Program-made: the position numbers and the translations under genes
The notes under the pieces: generated by a model
The model's database searches: none
Seen by the model: only the letters and a program-made list of their open reading frames with translations
Told to the model about the DNA's origin: nothing
Assembly: GCA_001630475.1 (NCBI GenBank)
Contig: KV419401.1
Span: forward strand, 62,001 to 126,000
From: Sistotremastrum niveocremeum HHB9708
Taxonomy: Eukaryota > Basidiomycota > Agaricomycetes > Sistotremastrales > Sistotremastraceae
DNA length: 64,000 nt
Direction: 5' to 3'
In this document: piece by piece, positions 36,930 through 46,668 of the stretch
How the letters are laid out: every line of letters starts with the position of its first letter
Position numbering within the stretch: position 1 is the first letter of the stretch

Positions 36930-37405
36930 ATGTTCAGTAAGAATATTCTTCTTTATTCACAGCCACTCACAAATCCGCCACCACAACAGAACTTTCGTCC
37001 ATATAATCCGCACGCTCAATTGGAACTCCCCCATCCCCCCTGCGCTCACTCTCTCACTACCTCTTGGTAGTCGAGATTGGGCCGTCTGTTCTCTGAACAG
37101 AACCAGCCACTGGTTCGCCCCGTAGGGTGACTGACAACCGCGCCTGCAACGATCTCCTGCTGCTTCTGCAGTAGGTGGGAGCAGGAAATGCGGAGGCCAT
37201 TGCTGGAGGCTGCCACTGAGCGGGGCTCCCAAGGGGTCATCAATAGATGTTCACCAGCGAGTCACTCTTCGGAGGGCTCGTTGGCCTTTGATGGAGCGGG
37301 CAGATAGCCTCTGCTTTCGACGGCTGGGCAACCAGTCGGTGGAAGCATGCTGTCTGCTTTGGGGGATCGCTTTTCACTGTCTTCTCAACGCTATGGACAG
37401 CGTAA
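36930..37405 (+). repeat. Right inverted arm of fold-back copy 1
   Basis: Nearly collinear with 45319-45773 (right arm of copy 2): long stretches such as CACCAGCGAGTCACTCTTCG and GGGGCTCCCAAGGGGTCATC are identical. Confidence 0.8.
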
Positions 37406-37851
37406 ATCATCCTTATTATCTCAAGTCGTCCTTCATGTACGTCTTCGTGAAATGGGATCTTACGCTTGCTAAATCGCTCTCAGATAGGCTATGGCAAGTC
37501 GAACAAGCCCGTGTCGTCATGCTGCTTCCCCACAACTTGCACGGTTCCGTTTCGATATCGCCATTCAATAGGCGAGCCGAGCGGGACTTGACATAATCGG
37601 TGCTCTGTAGCCTTTGGCGATGCCCTATTTTCTGTATGTCTATCTCATATCCCTCTGATATCAAGCCTGACCAACCGAGAAAGCAGTTAGAGACATTCAT
37701 CATATATAATCCGGCAGACCCTATACATCGATATACCTAACGAAAGCATATATGACATGAGAGAGCGATAGCGATAATTTGGCATGGGACTTCAGCGTAT
37801 CTTGAACTAGAGAAACCATGTGTCGACCGGGACAACATCATAAAGTTGTTC
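37406..37851. other. CNOT11 3' flank
   Basis: About 450 bp between the fold-back element and the CNOT11 stop codon. No gene recognised. Confidence 0.4.
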
Positions 37852-39378
37852 TTAACCCTTAGCAAGAACGCGGAAAAGAGTATTCGCTTCCTCGAACCTA
37901 GAGTTCTGCAAAGCGAAATGCTTCATCTCCGTAATCTCGTCATCATCGGAAACATCGATGACAGATGACTTGACGAGCGATGAATAAAAGCGACATAACT
38001 ACATTGAATCAAATTAGAACTCGAATGGAATGAGATAAAGGATGAACTGACATTAATGATGGCCTTCTCCAGTTTATCATCTATCTTGCCGGTCATCTCG
38101 ATCTCCCTCTCCTCCCTCTCGATCCACTCTATACAGCCGTGAACGAAACCTGCGAGAACATTGATGACAATCACGTCCGCTACGTAATAAGTAGCTTCGA
38201 CAGAACCAAGAGGAGTCTGATCCATGACAAGTCTACCTATGAAATCGAACGAAGAGAGTGTCGGAGGAAGGCTCTTGATTTCATCTACGTATTCTTTCTG
38301 TGCGGCCTGCGGCATGGAGGACTGTAGAATCCAAACGAGGAAGGGATGAGCTATCATGGGATTGTGGGTGATGAGAGCTGGGAGATCGGGCGCTTTGAGG
38401 ATAGGAAGAGGGTGCACGAGTGATTGGAGATGAGGTCTCAAGATCTAATTATTCGCTTAAGATACTGTCCATGCGTAGAAAAAAGGATGCTTACGCGTTG
38501 TTCAGATAAAGTAAGGACGCGAGAGCGCGCAGAGAGCAGGAGAGATATCGCTTTACTAGTGCCCTCATAAGAAGATGCCGATCGATTGATGAGACTTGAA
38601 TTATTGAATGCGTTTTCAGAGGAGCCATAAGTAGGATAGTGATCCGAAGAGCGAGTAACAAGCGTAGGTCTGGGAGATTGCAAGGGTGGAGTTGATGATC
38701 GTGATACAGTCGTCGATGCTGATGATGCTGATGTAGATATATTTGTTTCTTCTATGAGCGTCAGCTGCGCAGCGCGCATTTGCGGATGCAATGGCTCTCT
38801 AGCCAGCTGTGCAGGAGAATAAGGACCAATCTAACGCCGGTATAAGTGATTTTCGACAGTGAAGCTGGTGATAGAGACCTACGTCACTTCCTTCGCCACG
38901 AAGGATTTTCCACAAAACCCAAATAAATTGCTCGTTTACATGTGTGTCATTAATATTCACATGGGTCCTGGCGACAGCCCTGTGAGACAAGAATTGTTCC
39001 AAAATTATGGAGCGAAATGGGTTCATGCTGATAGGATGCGGCGTGTAAAGGGAAAACAGAATAAAGGATGATAAAATTCGGAGAGCATACTGGGATTCGA
39101 CGGAACATTTAGTGAAAGTGCATAATAGAACGACGGTGATAGAGACATACATCGGAGCCAGAAGTCATCTGAGGCAGGACAGTGTCAAGGGCAATTCTAA
39201 ACCTCTCATGCTGAGGAACGATGTTGGCGTATGCCTGAGCGGCAGCCAGGCAAGATCTGTAGCCAACAGAAGAAAGCAGGCTGCCAACGGACTGCCTAAG
39301 AGCCTCAACGTCCGTTGAATAAAAATCCAGGTTTTCTTGTGTGGGGGGTTGAGATTTCAGTATAATTTGGGATAACAT
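37852..39378 (-). CDS. CNOT11: CCR4-NOT complex subunit 11 homologue
   Basis: Five exons: 39378-39151, 39089-38883, 38830-38495, 38444-38052, 37968-37852; 426 residues. The start is the first ATG of a frame that is open but Met-less further upstream, so an extra 5' exon is possible. Landmarks agree with fungal CNOT11: ILSSFILFSLYTPHPISMNP, NEQFIWVLWKILRGEGSD|IGPYSP, then the C-terminal DUF2363 region with LPPTLSSFDFIGRLVMDQTP and AGFVHGCIEWIEREEREIE, ending NSRFEEANTLFRVLAKG. In animals CNOT11 forms a module with CNOT10 on the CNOT1 scaffold of the mRNA deadenylase. It is missing from budding yeast, and its presence here fits a basidiomycete. Cytoplasmic mRNA-decay role inferred from the family. 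Confidence 0.85.
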
Positions 39379-40261
39379 GGAATGCCAGCTGCCCTCGACC
39401 GATGTGATTTCAGACTTGAGCGATCGATGCGAACGATATGAGGGCACGGTTGAGGCGTCGCAAAGGGAAGAAAGAGAAAGGTGAATGAGTACAGTTACAG
39501 AACCAAGTGACTTATAGATCGATGTCGCTCTGCGTCTGATTCTGGGTTTAGGGCCTCAGGAGCAGTCAGCTAAGCATCCGCGTGTTATGAATGATATTCT
39601 AGCAGACTAGCTGCGAACTTTTTTGAGTATGACTGACGACTAAGGCACGCCTTGAATCTCAGAGCCAAGTGTTGAGCAGCTCAGTGTCCACACGGCGGCG
39701 AGGGAACAATGCACCGACTGCGAAGTCGTGTGTTGTGGCCTGGTTCCAGGGGAGCCAAACAAGGACAAAGCACGCCGGCTTTACAAACGTGAACGCAGAT
39801 TTATAGCAGAGCATGATTTCGGTACTCTGTGTTGGTTGAAATTCTTGTATTTGAGTCAAAGCGGTCCCTGAAATTGGAAGATCTATCCTTCTTGGAAACC
39901 GGCTGTTCACACGCATGACAAGTGAGTTTCCGGGCATAACATAGCATCCGTATTATCTTATCTCCAATTTAAAGGCCTCCCTATCTCATCGGCATTCTAG
40001 ATTTTGATTGGACTTGGCAGCACGGTATTCTTGTCTTCAGGGCATTGGTCCCGAGTCCGAAGCAGATCGACTCTATTTGGCGAGCCTGAGATCTCGATCT
40101 CAATTTAGTACCCTTCTAGACGTTCGCGTACTTCGTGATAAAATAAGCTAAAACAGATTATCGATTATGAATTAATGCAACACAAGATAATACAGACAGG
40201 CTACAGCAAAAAGACACACATACACACAGCAAGACATACTGACAATCATCGTATATGAACA
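39379..40261. other. Intergenic region
   Basis: About 880 bp, with the CNOT11 promoter/5' UTR at its left and the 3' UTR of the next minus-strand gene at its right. A pyrimidine-rich tract on the minus strand (39450-39480) could be the acceptor of a missed CNOT11 exon. Confidence 0.4.
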
Positions 40262-41944
40262 TCACAGTCCAAGCCTGACGACCCATCTCAGAAATCGCCC
40301 GATGACCCACATCGGATTTAGGAACACAATCTGGAAGATCCCACCATTCGCACCGTCCGACGCATCCGGCCTATCGCGTTTCGTGCCTCGGACGGTGACG
40401 TCTGATTCGGCGCCAGAATGATGATCTGGCTCATTTTCATGTTCTTGTTCGGGTGAAGAAAAGTGGTCGTCTGATTCTTCGGGGACCGTTTCCAGTCGTC
40501 GAGGTTGATTAAGATGAGACGAGGAAGGAGCGGGGTGGAATATTGAAGGAATCAAGAATTTGGGTATTAAGAATTTGAAGGGAACGTATGAGAAAACCTT
40601 TTGAAGTAGGTTTGTCAGGATTTTAGGTGGGGGGTGTTTTGATGATGAAGATCGTATCCGTGCGGTGGGCTCTGATGAAGAGCGTTGAGAGGAGGGGGGA
40701 TTTCCGTTTTGGGTTTGTGACGCAAAGTGGACGTGATGAAATCTCGAGCGAGACTGTTGAGTATGGATTTCCGAAACCAGCTCTTCTAATGCTGCGAATC
40801 GTTTTTCGTCCCTCAACCTTGTTCTTTCGCTTTTTTTCAGCGCAGACTGAAGATCGCTGATCTGAACCTTCAGATCTTCATTCGCTCGATCCATCTCGTC
40901 AACTCGTTCCCGCAGGCTGTCCCAAAATGCTTCTTCTTCTTCATCGATTTCATCCGGACTCTCTGCAAGCTCCTGCTCTCTCAGCTGTTGTAGAGCGTCC
41001 TGGTGCTCGATGGAAATAGCATCCTGCAAGCCTTCGGTATGCCCTCTTAACCGCTCAATGAGATGGTTCCAAGGACGAAGACCGGCCGCTAATGCGAAGA
41101 GTGAAGTAGAAAACCAAGAGAGGGGTGATGAATTCCCTGGTGATAGGGAAAGGGAAAGGGAACGAAGAAGCAGTGAGCCCAGAAGGGGAGAGAGAATGGA
41201 GAGAGTCAGGTAGATGAGTTCGAGGAGGTGGAGGTGGGACTCAAGGGAAGATGGACCTTTGGGTTCAGATGGGAGGGATGGATTTGACGATGAGGGTGAT
41301 GGCGGGGAGAAGAAGTGGATGTGGGAACGATGCCGCGGCCTGGCCATCATATAAAGCTCCCAAGGAACTAAATCTACCTTTCAGCCCTCACGTCGTAAAA
41401 AGTAGTTGTTAAACATACCTTTGATTAGCTGATGCAGATAGAACACTAGACCCAGGAGTAATAATATGTCTTTCAAAATATCACTCCCAGTAAAGAATGA
41501 TGCCACTGGAATAGCAAAGGTCAAGAAAAGTGGTAAAGTCGACGACGAAGGCTCGGCATTCTGCTTCCTCGAGCTCGTCGGTGGCACGCTATTACTGCGA
41601 CTTCGTGCGCTCCCCAGACTCGATGGTCTTCGCGAAATGCTACTCCCGGTTCGCGAATATCTTCGCTGAGCAGGACGGCTGTCCTCCCCGCCATTTCGAC
41701 GACTCTGAGAACCAGAACCAGGATCGCCGAGCAATGTCGAACTTGGCGACTTCTGTCCAGAGCGCTCTTTCGCAGAGGCCGAAGTCGCCTCAGGATTGGA
41801 GATGAATGGGGAATCTACAGGGTCTCGCTCGTGCTCGTGTGCCACGCTCCCCGACGGAGCACTACCAGAAGGCGAAGGGAAGTAAGACTCGTCCTCATCG
41901 TTGAATTGCTGTTGTAGTCGTCGTTGACGTTGTCGGAGCGACAT
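40262..41944 (-). CDS. Membrane protein with coiled coil, function unknown
   Basis: Two exons, 41944-41419 and 41367-40262, intron 51 nt, 543 residues. The join gives HQLIK|VPWELYMMARPRHR. A Ser/Arg-rich N-terminus precedes two hydrophobic segments (about 139-178: TLPLFLTFAIPVASFF and ILKDILLLLGLVFYLHQLI). Two more follow after the VPWELY motif (LLELIYLTLSILSPLLGSLL; WFSTSLFALAAGL). Then comes an acidic stretch (DEIDEEEEAFWDSL), a coiled coil (RERVDEMDRANEDLKVQISD onward, about 50 residues), a low-complexity part and a final hydrophobic helix (FLNPMWVIGRFLRWVVRLGL). An ER or nuclear-envelope location is plausible. I do not recognise a named family; the transmembrane and VPWELY block looks like the conserved part. 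Confidence 0.75.
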
Positions 41945-42153
41945 GGTCGTCACTGTCGATGATGAGCTCTGGCGTGTGGACGTTGGGGATGCATGACAGT
42001 TCGAACTCGCTCAGAATACTCGGTTCAGCTTGACAGCCGTTCCCATTACGTAAGATATCGTCGTCGAATGATGCCCATCGAGGTCAGCTTTGCCCCGGAG
42101 GTACATAGTTGGCTCGGTATTACAAATCTCCGATGCTACAGCCAACAGCTATC

Positions 42154-43649
42154 CTATGCGTTCACGAACAGCTCGGGCGACTGTCCACTAACATACTTTT
42201 CAACTTGGCTTAGCTTCTCGCACCATTCTGTCAATCGGTTTGCAAGGAGACCGATTTGATCTCGTGACAGTACACGAGGTTGTACCCAAGTGATAGAGGC
42301 CGTTTGGGAGACTTCGTCAATGGTCCCCCGGATGAGGTTGAGACTGTGAAACAATCAGCGGGTGAGAGTCGCAAGAGTCAACCAAGACCTCACCTGAGAG
42401 CTTTCATAACAAGATGTTCGACATCGTCAACGGGCAGACGCGTCTCCTCTGCTATCGTCTATACAAATTGTCATAGTAGTCCGGGCTACAAGATTACAAA
42501 AAAAGAACATACCTGGAATGTCAGGGTCCGACTGGATGTCGATGATCGCATCCGTCTGAACGCAGACTCGATCAATGCCATCATGCACACTTTCTGTCGC
42601 AGGAACGAATGATTGTCGACAAGGAGTGGCTAGAAGACCGGTCAGCGAGTCATTCACCAGATTCCGGCGTCTTTCAAGTACCTCTTTCGAGAACAGCGGA
42701 ACCAACGCATCGAACTTGCCGATATCACCCTCATTAAACGTATACAGCAGTTTCTTCAACCAGTCGTGGGGCGTATTGTCGAGGCAATCCAATATTGGGT
42801 GCATCAGCTGAAATTCCTGTCAGTCTCAAACGTTCGCGCCACCGCGACATCGCGACCACTCACCAGTTCGCCAAAATTGTAGATCTCCTCACCCAAGAAC
42901 GCCGCCATTGCAAGATCATGCGCGCGCACGAGCTTCTCTTCGGGAGACAGTGGAGGTGGGGTCGAGTCGAGGTCGGGGAGACAAGCTAGGTAGAGAAGAG
43001 CATTGCGGTAATACGGCGCGTATTCGGGTTTCATTCTGTAGTAGTCGGCGGCGGCATTGTAGTATGCGGCATTCACAGACTTTTCAACGCTGGGAAGATC
43101 CTCCAATGCCTACAATTTCGTCAATTTCGATGTACCGATCGTACACACGTGAGGACAGACCTTGGCACATTTGTCAATGTCCTTCTTGCTCTCTTCCAAA
43201 TCTCCGTAGAGAAGCTTAGCATGCGCGACGGTGGCAAGTAACAAAGCGTTCGCCTGAGGCTCTTTGATCCGTTCAAGGAGCTCCGTTAAGAACGTGACGT
43301 GGGTCTGAGGGTTATCAAATTCTCTGGCAACGATGATGACGAGGTCTACGAGTCGTAGAGGGTTGAGCTTGGATTCAAAGTCACGGATGAACGAGTTGAA
43401 GAGCTCGAGACGATAGGGACGGGAGTCGGGTTCGTGATAGTACGCAAAGATGGAGTCGTTCAGCTGATGCCATAGCCTGGAGACCGTTCAGACATAAACT
43501 TCAGAAAATGAAGTCAGGACGCACTTTCTGTTGTAAAGGTTTCTGAAAGAGTCATAGTAACGCTGCAGCGAAGGTGGCGAGTTCTCAGTCAGGGCTGTTA
43601 GGAGCTCAGGAATTTTGACTTTGGGTGTGTCGACTTGCATGGAGACCAT
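42154..43649 (-). CDS. RPN9: 26S proteasome regulatory subunit Rpn9 (PSMD13)
   Basis: Seven exons: 43649-43525, 43476-43161, 43109-42864, 42807-42682, 42629-42513, 42458-42394, 42343-42154; 394 residues, the usual length for Rpn9. It is a non-ATPase lid subunit of the 26S proteasome that helps place Rpn10 and stabilises the particle. N-terminal helical repeats include SLQRYYDSFRNLYNRKLWHQ and DLVIIVAREFDNPQTHVTFL. The C-terminal PCI/winged-helix region is clear: FLRQKVCMMALIESAFRR, TFQTIAEETRLPVDDVEHLV, MKALSLNLIRGTIDEVSQ. The intron at 42681-42630 begins GTACTT inside an otherwise open frame; splicing it is required to give SKE|PLLVDNHSFLRQK, the family sequence. Two nearby Met codons (43649 and 43640) are possible starts. 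Confidence 0.93.
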
Positions 43650-43962
43650 CGTTGAAGTTAGTTGGACGAGCCCGCAATCCCGCAATGAGCTAGAGTTCAG
43701 CGACGCGTCAGACACGCGTTACGTAAGCTCTCTTCTTCAAGTCGAACGCATACGATCTAGTACGAGCCTAAAGCTGTACAACGCGCATTTCGAGTATTGC
43801 AAGGCTTCTGATTATGCCAAATCCATAAATATGTTTATGGGAACGTTTGAGGAAGGTTCCCGTATTTTCTCCAGTGTTGTCGATATTGAGCCCTACGTCG
43901 GAACCCATAACGAAGCATAAACGTTTACAGAATTGTGAATCAAGTTATACACCACAGAATTT

Positions 43963-44099
43963 CTAGAGACAGGGTACCAACAGTTCAAACACAACTAGTG
44001 CCAATGCAGGCATACCCTAAAGTAAGGCACGTTAGATGGTACCGATAAAAGGTGAAAGACTTGTGATGTACTCACGTACCAAGGAAGCGTGTCCAGCAT
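43963..44099 (-). CDS. Candidate spliced micropeptide (25 residues)
   Basis: Exons 44099-44076 and 44016-43963 surround a 59-nt intron with textbook signals: TAC|GTGAGT donor, CTAAC branch site, TTACTTTAG acceptor. The product would start MLDTLPWYGM, followed by a hydrophobic stretch (PALALVVFELLVPCL), as in tiny single-helix membrane or mitochondrial subunits. No family was recognised, and the peptide is very short. It could instead be the spliced 5' UTR or a non-coding transcript. Confidence 0.3.
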
Positions 44100-44440
44100 A
44101 TTTACTATTGACTCATTAGTCCTCTAGCCACAATAGCCGCTGCTTCTGAATTTCTGCGAAAACTCAGCGTCAGAAGTGGTCGGTCTGCGGATAGTCTGGA
44201 GGACGGACAGCGCCGGCAGATGAGTCGCTTACTTACAGAGAGCTGCTTCAGTGGCATCGACATCGCCGATCGCCTTGATACATCTCAGGGGCAGATACAT
44301 GCGATATGGAGGTAATCCTGGCATGGATATTCGCCCATAGGTTTTATACCGATATAACAAACCTGACAGAGACTGTCAGTAAGGTGAGGACGTTGAGTGA
44401 TGAAACGTACATGGTGAGATATCAGGAGGATGATGGACAT
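44100..44440. other. Spacer before fold-back copy 2
   Basis: About 340 bp with no recognised feature; could hold the promoter of the micropeptide transcript. Confidence 0.3.
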
Positions 44441-44445
44441 AGTTC

Positions 44446-44925
44446 TCATCGCCCACAACGTTTAAAGGGCAATGGAGAAAAGATCCCACAAAGCAGACAG
44501 CATGCAGTCAACGACTGGTCGCCCAGCCATCGAAAGCAGAGGGTGTCTGCCCGCTCCATCAAAGGCCAACGAGCCCTCCGAAGAGTGACTCGCTGGTGAA
44601 CATCTATTGATGACCCCTTGGGCGCCCCACTCAGTGGCAGCCTATATCCAGCACAGGTCTCCGCATTTCCTGCTCGCATCGACCGCAGAAGCAGCAGATG
44701 GTCATCACAAGCGCGCTGATTAACGTCCCACGAGACAGACCGTGAGCTGGGTGTGTTAAAAACAGTAGGCCCAATCTCGACTACCAGGAGGTAGTGAGAG
44801 GGTGAGTGCAGGGGGGATGGGGGAGTTTCATTTTGGCGTACGGATTATATCGACGAAAATCCTGTTGTTGGGGCGGGTTTGTGAGTGGCTGTGAATGGTG
44901 AAGAATGTGCTTACCGAACATTACG
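44446..44925 (-). repeat. Left inverted arm of fold-back copy 2
   Basis: Inverse orientation; partner 45298-45773. Contains the GGGGGATGGGGGAGTTTCAT landmark near 44812. Confidence 0.75.
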
Positions 44926-45297
44926 ACGACGACGGTACCATCGTTGTGACTGAGCTTGGTCAAAGCGGATACCTGACTCGAGCGTCGATGAGGAGGTGCA
45001 ATAGACGCTCAAGAAGCATTTGGCAATCGGATACCGGATACCGTCGCGACCTGCTTTTTCGCTCTTGCTTTCCATGCTTTGGACACTGTGCTGGAATATA
45101 CCCTCATCAAGCTAGCTTTCAGTAAACGCAACGGATTCCCTTGGATGAAGTGGACCTAACTTCCATACTATTGCGCTTCTGTGGCTCTGATGGATCTTCT
45201 GTTGCGTACGCTCGGTTGCTCGGTGTGCTGTTGGTGTTGCTCCCAGATAAGCTCTTCAGCTAGTCTACTGGTTTACAACGACGTTGAAATAATCTTC

Positions 45298-45773
45298 TAA
45301 ATAGGTAAGCACGATCCTCTTCATTAGCGACCACTTACAAACTCGCCACAACAACAGAACTTTCGTCTATATCAACCGCACGCTCAATTGAAACTCCCCC
45401 ATCCCCCCTGCGCTCACTCTCTCACTACCTCCTGGTAGTCGAGATTGGGCCGTCTGTTCTTTGAACAGAACCAGTAACCGGTGCACCCTGTAGGGTGATC
45501 AACAACCGCGCCTGCAACGATCTTCTACTGCTTCTGCAGTAGGTGGGAGCAGGAAAAGCGGAGACCGCTGCTGGAGGCTGCAACTGAGCGGGGCTCCCAA
45601 GGGGTCATCAATAGATGTTCACCAGCGAGTCACTCTTCGGAGGGCTCGTTGGCCTTTGATGGAGCGGGCAGTCAGCCTCTGCTTTCGACGGCTGGGCAAC
45701 CAGTCGGTGGAAGCATGCTGTCTGCTCTGGGGGATCGCTTTTTCACTGCCCTTAACCGTTGTGGGCAGTGGAT
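45298..45773 (+). repeat. Right inverted arm of fold-back copy 2
   Basis: Collinear with the right arm of copy 1 (36930-37405). The inverted match to the left arm extends inward through GGTAAGCAC...CTTCA. Confidence 0.8.
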
Positions 45774-46668
45774 ATTACTCAATCCTATCTGCGCTTTCAT
45801 TTCCGCCGCTTCGCAGGTATGTCTTCATCCACCAATATCTTCTCCCCTTAGTCATTCTGAGCTGTTTACCAGTCACGGATGTAGGTCTACGTTACTGAGA
45901 CACTATCTACGCAAATCGCAAAAAATGGCGATCGTCTGGCAAGAAAAACCCTTGGCTAAGTCTGTCGAAACCTCTGTGTGCCTTCAACTCGGTCTGTCCA
46001 ATTTCACCGAAACCGTGCTTGAGGTTAACTGAATATTCGACCAGATTGCAATCCACTCGTGTTTGGCGAACACCCTGCAGACACGTTCCAGCAACTCTCT
46101 CCAGTAATCAACGGCGTACAATATGCATAAAAATGAGATGCAGCTCCATCAATATACCTTACCTAGCGTGGAACTAACGCTTCCAATATTTTATTCGCTT
46201 TTTGTACCCTCCGAGTCCACGACCTCTGTAAAAAAATCCCATTTCCAACAAATCATCATTATCAATATTGATGTGGATCTACGCCAATTATAATGCTCAC
46301 ATTCTACGTCAAAACACCTGTAGAAAAATGCCATAAAATGCATGTCTAGCGCGTGCGATAGGCGTACAGGTCAATGCAGACATGAGCAAGTGGGGAAGAT
46401 AGGCTCTCCGTCCCGGTGAATACAGTAGTGTACGAAACGCCCTTCTCACCCCTTTCAAAGCACTACTTCTACGACACTATACTAGTGTTTTCTATTGTTC
46501 GTTCCCGGCTGATTAGAGCCGAATTGAAGGTCACATTTCAGTCTACGAAATGATTACACGTATAGCAGAAATGGCTGACGTCATCAACGCAATAGAGGAA
46601 CGTGATCGACTTCAGGGTTTATATATCTCGACTCCCGTCCATCCCCACAGTCCAGGTCTGTCTCAACC
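45774..46668. promoter_or_regulatory. Upstream region of glycogen phosphorylase
   Basis: About 900 bp between fold-back copy 2 and the GPH1 start. Expected to contain its promoter; TTTATATATCTCG at 46618-46630 is TATA-like, about 40 bp before the ATG. No defined regulator site was identified. Confidence 0.4.

Larger units (their letters stand above)
36078..37405. mobile_element. Fold-back element, copy 1
   Basis: Two inverted arms, about 36078-36525 and 36930-37405, flank a core of about 0.4 kb. The arms share landmarks in opposite orientation, such as GGGGGATGGGGGAGTTTCAA against TTGGAACTCCCCCATCCCCC and the ends ACAACGTTTAAGGGCAGT / CTCAACGCTATGGACAG. The arms have diverged noticeably, so this copy is older than copy 3. 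No transposase is present. The core matches that of copy 2 but in inverse orientation, and contains three tandem GCGTCCAAAGCA units at about 36738-36773. Confidence 0.8.
44446..45773. mobile_element. Fold-back element, copy 2
   Basis: Inverted arms 44446-44925 and 45298-45773. The outer ends read CGCCCACAACGTTTAAAGGG and, inverted, CCCTTAACCGTTGTGGGCAG, so the tip can fold as CACTGCCC...GGGCAGTG. The core carries the same sequence as copy 1 but inverted (CATGCTTTGGACACTGTG against the GCGTCCAAAGCA repeats). The right arm is almost identical to that of copy 1 over about 400 bp. No intact coding region. Confidence 0.8.

Noticed and set aside
42427-42804. Unspliced continuation of the Rpn9 frame through 42681-42630
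   Set aside because: Reading through loses the conserved PCI text; removing a 52-nt intron restores it.
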